NCBI GenBank assembly: GCA_004352715.1
Contig: SCFE01000091.1
Coordinates: 1 to 56,389, forward strand
Source: Hofstenia miamia
Lineage: Eukaryota; Xenacoelomorpha; Acoela
DNA: 56,389 nucleotides
Reading direction: 5' to 3'
Below, piece by piece: positions 53,346-56,389 of this stretch; the first letter of the stretch is position 1; each line of letters starts with the position of its first letter. The notes beneath the pieces were generated by a model, which worked only from the letters and a program-made list of their open reading frames with translations, was not told the origin of the DNA and searched no databases. The translations under genes and the position numbers were made by a program.

Positions 53346-55173
53346 GTACTCTTCATCTGAGAGTGCACGCGATATACTAATAAGGTAATATTCTTAAGCA
53401 TGCTTGTACTACTAAGTATCTTCTACATTCCCAGGAGGGCTGCGTTCTAACAAGAAGAGGTCGTGAATACGAAGCAGAAAGATTAAATAGTAATATCACT
53501 TATCCTCAAATGTCGAAAGATGTTGTCAATTGCCTGTTTTTTTTCATCCGCTTGCTAGCATTTTTTCTTCTTGATTTCGGTATCCCTTTAATGCGAATAG
53601 CAGTAGAATAATCAGATGACCTTTTCGATAAGCGGTCAGAGTAAAGATTTGTTTCTGTTACTTGATTTTTAATTTTTTGTTTCAGATCATCAAGCCGTTT
53701 ATCCATTGATTTTCCTAACCACCCAGTGGCGTTCGTTGTAGAGATGATACAATGTCACCAAAGATTGCCTCTTTTCTTCCATTTTTTACACAATCTTACA
53801 AAAAAGCAGAATATAATCTTTAACTGATTCCAATGATTTTAAAACTTTTTTCAGGAAAATTAGTACAGTCTTTTTCCAATGAATAGTTGAAATGCACGAT
53901 ACACATGTAAAAACTGATTCACTATTATCAATATTCACTTTGTATGTTTTACATAGAAAGTTTGTATGTTGAAATTGTTGATTAGGAAACATGTTTAAGT
54001 AATTCCAAAGAGAAATAGCAAACACGGCCGTTCCTGCTAACTGAATTGTTTGTAAGCCTAGCATTTCGTAAGAGTATATATAATCAAAAAGAAATTATAT
54101 AAATGCAATATACAAACGCTTAATTGCATTTTTGTACCTGAATGTGGATTTTAAAATTGACAATCATATATCATTAATATAATGGTTATTTTGCCGCAAT
54201 TGCTATTTTAAATGGTTAACAACGAACAATTGGAATGGAAAAAAAAGAAGAAGTGCTTGATCTGTCCAAGCATATTTCGCCATTCATATCTTATGGAATG
54301 TGAAAGAGGGAAAAGGCTCTGTTTTAAGTTTAACCCAAACTGTTGTTTTCTTCCGTTAGTACTTAGTAATGAAAATCGAACAATTTCATACCTACCTGAG
54401 AAATTTCCAGGTAATTTTTAAAAACAACTTTAACAATCACTTTAAATATTATATTTTAGGTGGAAACCTTACATGTATTTAGTTCTAAGCTTGAATCTGC
54501 TATCCCCTTCCCTAATTACTTCAAGGACCTTTTCGTTAACCGAATCTTATCCTACCGAACATTCAAATTCATTGTAAGACACGAACTAACTTGCTTAGGA
54601 TTAATATCATATCTTGCAAATTGTTCTCCTCGACTCTACTTAATATTTAAATAAATGCTTACTTTGTATAACAAATAAATCAATATTAATTTATAAATAT
54701 ATATATATATATATATAAGTAGCGTAGATAGACTAAAAAATCAGAAGGGGCAGAATCATTTCCTGGAGGGGCAATAAACTGAATCAATTAAAATTTTGAA
54801 AAAAAGTGCAGCACATTATTCAGTTTTGTAAACATTTAGTTTATATTATGTATGTGAGGCTTGATTTTTGATTTTAAGCAAAAATTTGCTTTTAATTTAA
54901 TAGTTGCGTAATATTTTAGATAAATATGCGTCTCAGCTTTTAAAGAATCAATGAAAATTTTTAATATATTTTTAAACAAGCTATATACCAAGTCGTCATT
55001 GATCAATTTCTTAACACTTTATGGTAGTAATAGGAATACTATTTAATACTATCAAACTTTCAACTGAAATATGATCTTATATCTATTTTATATACTGAGT
55101 TATCTTAGCTCAAGTTGCAATGAGAAATATGTTTTAAAATACATGACTTACATATAGTAACTAAATGTCTCAC
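53346..55173. other. Intergenic; weak small coding frames only
   Basis: A plus-strand frame at 54212-54411 ends at a donor-like CCAG|GTAATT with an acceptor-like TTTTAG at about 54455-54460, giving a Cys-rich ~73-residue product of unknown kind (CLICPS, FNPNCCF). The intron would be only ~48 bp and there is no family match, so I do not call it a gene. (TA)n lies at 54698-54717. A coiled, Lys-rich minus frame at 53506-53706 has no recognisable domain. Confidence 0.35.
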
Positions 55174-55402
55174 CTAACCATATGCAGCCATTATTAAGGC
55201 TGACTAAGAAACTATGTTTCTTTTTGGCCATAAGCATTAGTAATCTAACGCCCATATTCCACAGCTTTTTTCTAGCATTGATGAGCCCCCTTTCCAATAG
55301 CAAGCTCATAAACGCGTTCAACCATGGTTGCGTGTTGTGCACATTACACAGTATGAGCTTCTCTGGTTTACTGCCAGCTACTGTTTCAGCCGCTAAAATA
55401 GT
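55174..55402 (-). CDS. Candidate internal exon of an unidentified host gene
   Basis: A minus-strand open frame is bounded by acceptor ATTTTAG (start at 55402, or at 55392 with a second acceptor) and donor TTAG|GTGAGA at 55174/55173. It encodes SKPEKLILCNVHNTQPWLNA, SLLLERGLINARKKLWNMGV and SFLVSLNNGCIW. The mixed composition, in-phase length and strong donor look like a real exon. No family recognised and no neighbouring exons found; the rest of the gene may lie in the interval 53-55 kb or beyond. Confidence 0.4.
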
Positions 55403-56091
55403 CTAAAATTATGCCTTCTCCCACGTTTCTTCTATAAATGTAACAGCATGAACTGCTTGATGCAAAATAACGTATAATAATGATGTTGATTTGGCAGGTG
55501 AATAAATTTAGTAATGTTGAACATCTCCGTAATCAGTGGTTAATTGTAATTCGTAATCATTCACTTGTTATAATTCATTCATGTTTAAATACTCAAGTGT
55601 GGAAATAAATTCAAACTTAATTCAATTTAAAATTAACGTGTAGTAGAATTCTTGTTAATTGCATATTAAATTTGATGTGAAAGTTATTTAAATAGGGCCA
55701 TTGATAATTAATTTATCTGTTACCTAAACAATATTATAAATAGTAATAGGTTTATTCTGCTCCAAAAAAAGGGGGGCTAGGCTTCGCTTTTAGGGGGCCT
55801 TGCCCCTTGGCCCCGTAGCTACGCCTGTGATTAGTACCAACAAACAGAAATTATTTTAACAATATTTATATACATTTTCGATGCAAAAAATCTTATGACT
55901 TTTAAAAGAGAGTGTACAGAATGATTTTGATCTTTGTTTGCTTCTATATATTCTCTTAAAATTCTTTCGTTTATGATTTAACTAGGCTTTCGAATCAATA
56001 AATAAGCCTGCTCTGATAAGTTGTAAAATTCTGGTAACCGTTATTCGGTATAATGCAAGTGGAGCATATGACAATCTTGATTCTATATTTG

Positions 56092-56127
<36 letters not shown>

Positions 56128-56154
56128 TCATTAATGAAGCTTTTAAATTTATAG
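55403..56154. other. Intergenic with a GC-rich repeat end at 55770-55826
   Basis: GGGGGGCTAGGCTTCGC and GCCCCGTAGCTACGCCTG resemble, inverted, hAT-like termini (CAGGCGTAGCTACGGGG). (TA)n at 56096-56124. No coding sequence. Confidence 0.45.
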
Positions 56155-56389
56155 GAAAAATAAGCGCCTCTTCCTTTCAGAAAAAGGTTAATATATTTCC
56201 TTCAGTTTATTATCAATGTTCGATCCAAGTAGCTTACATTCTAAAATTTGCTGAATTTCTAAGTCATTTAATTTGACTGTTGGATTATTTCTGTTAATTA
56301 TCAATCATTTGGTCTTCTTGATACTTGTTATAATTGCTGCTCTATCTGAATGCTGTTTATATTATAGAATTTCATTCTGTGCCTCTTCT
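56155..56389 (-). pseudogene. CR1/L2-like RT thumb remnant (cut by window edge)
   Basis: Minus-strand frame with IIINRNNPTVKLNDLEI, then ECKLLGSNIDNKLKEI. This is the 'KTxxxxxN...I.....KxLGxxIDxxL' block that follows the RT catalytic core in CR1/L2/jockey elements. The catalytic core would lie outside the window. Stops are present. Confidence 0.5.

Noticed and set aside
54212-54480. Possible small Cys-rich two-exon gene
   Set aside because: The intron would be ~48 bp, the start is followed by a lysine run from an A-rich tract, and no family or signal peptide is seen.

Overview
This window looks like gene-sparse, AT-rich animal nuclear DNA. It has introns with GT-AG splice sites, AATAAA signals, many (TA)n and (TAA)n microsatellites, and relics of at least seven transposon classes. 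No bacterial-style operons, tRNA, rRNA or CRISPR arrays were seen. The species cannot be named from the sequence.

The left third (1-18.7 kb) opens with the end of a Polinton/Maverick-like element, a CR1/L2-like remnant and a minus-strand Dong/R4-like retrotransposon relic abutting a (TTA)n tract. It then holds two host genes on the minus strand. One is a four-exon polypeptide GalNAc-transferase-like gene (6868-15991). Its four exons join in frame to 578 codons plus a stop, but two of the three metal-ligand positions are substituted, so it is probably a pseudoenzyme. The other is a two-exon gene for a small secreted PLAT-like protein (17803-18689). Two large inverted-repeat elements and a TTAA-flanked MITE lie in intron 1 of the first gene.

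The most striking genes are two single-exon 745-codon paralogues on the plus strand, at 20904-23141 and 49570-51807. They carry three ordered motifs (ISHRW, WIDVFCAPQ, RMWTFHE) that resemble the HET domain of fungal incompatibility proteins, a distant relative of TIR domains. An 863-nt block spanning the first two motifs differs at only 8 sites between the copies, while both flanks are clearly diverged, including at silent sites. This is a signature of gene conversion, or possibly of an assembly artefact.

Between the paralogues sits a ~16.8 kb Ty3/gypsy-type LTR retrotransposon (26588-43434). It has gag, protease, RT, RNase H, integrase and a GPF module, then an unexplained extra coding region of about 3.7 kb. 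That region is split by a nested, largely palindromic Polinton-like insertion (36427-41120) carrying a packaging-ATPase relic. The 5' LTR is interrupted by about 1.07 kb holding two small exon-like segments.

The right side holds a second Dong/R4-like copy (45056-47044) between (TAA)n tracts, three CR1/L2-like RT relics, and one exon candidate near 55.2-55.4 kb. The HET-like genes and the GalNAc-transferase and PLAT-like genes look like host genes; nearly everything else is transposon debris or non-coding AT-rich DNA.
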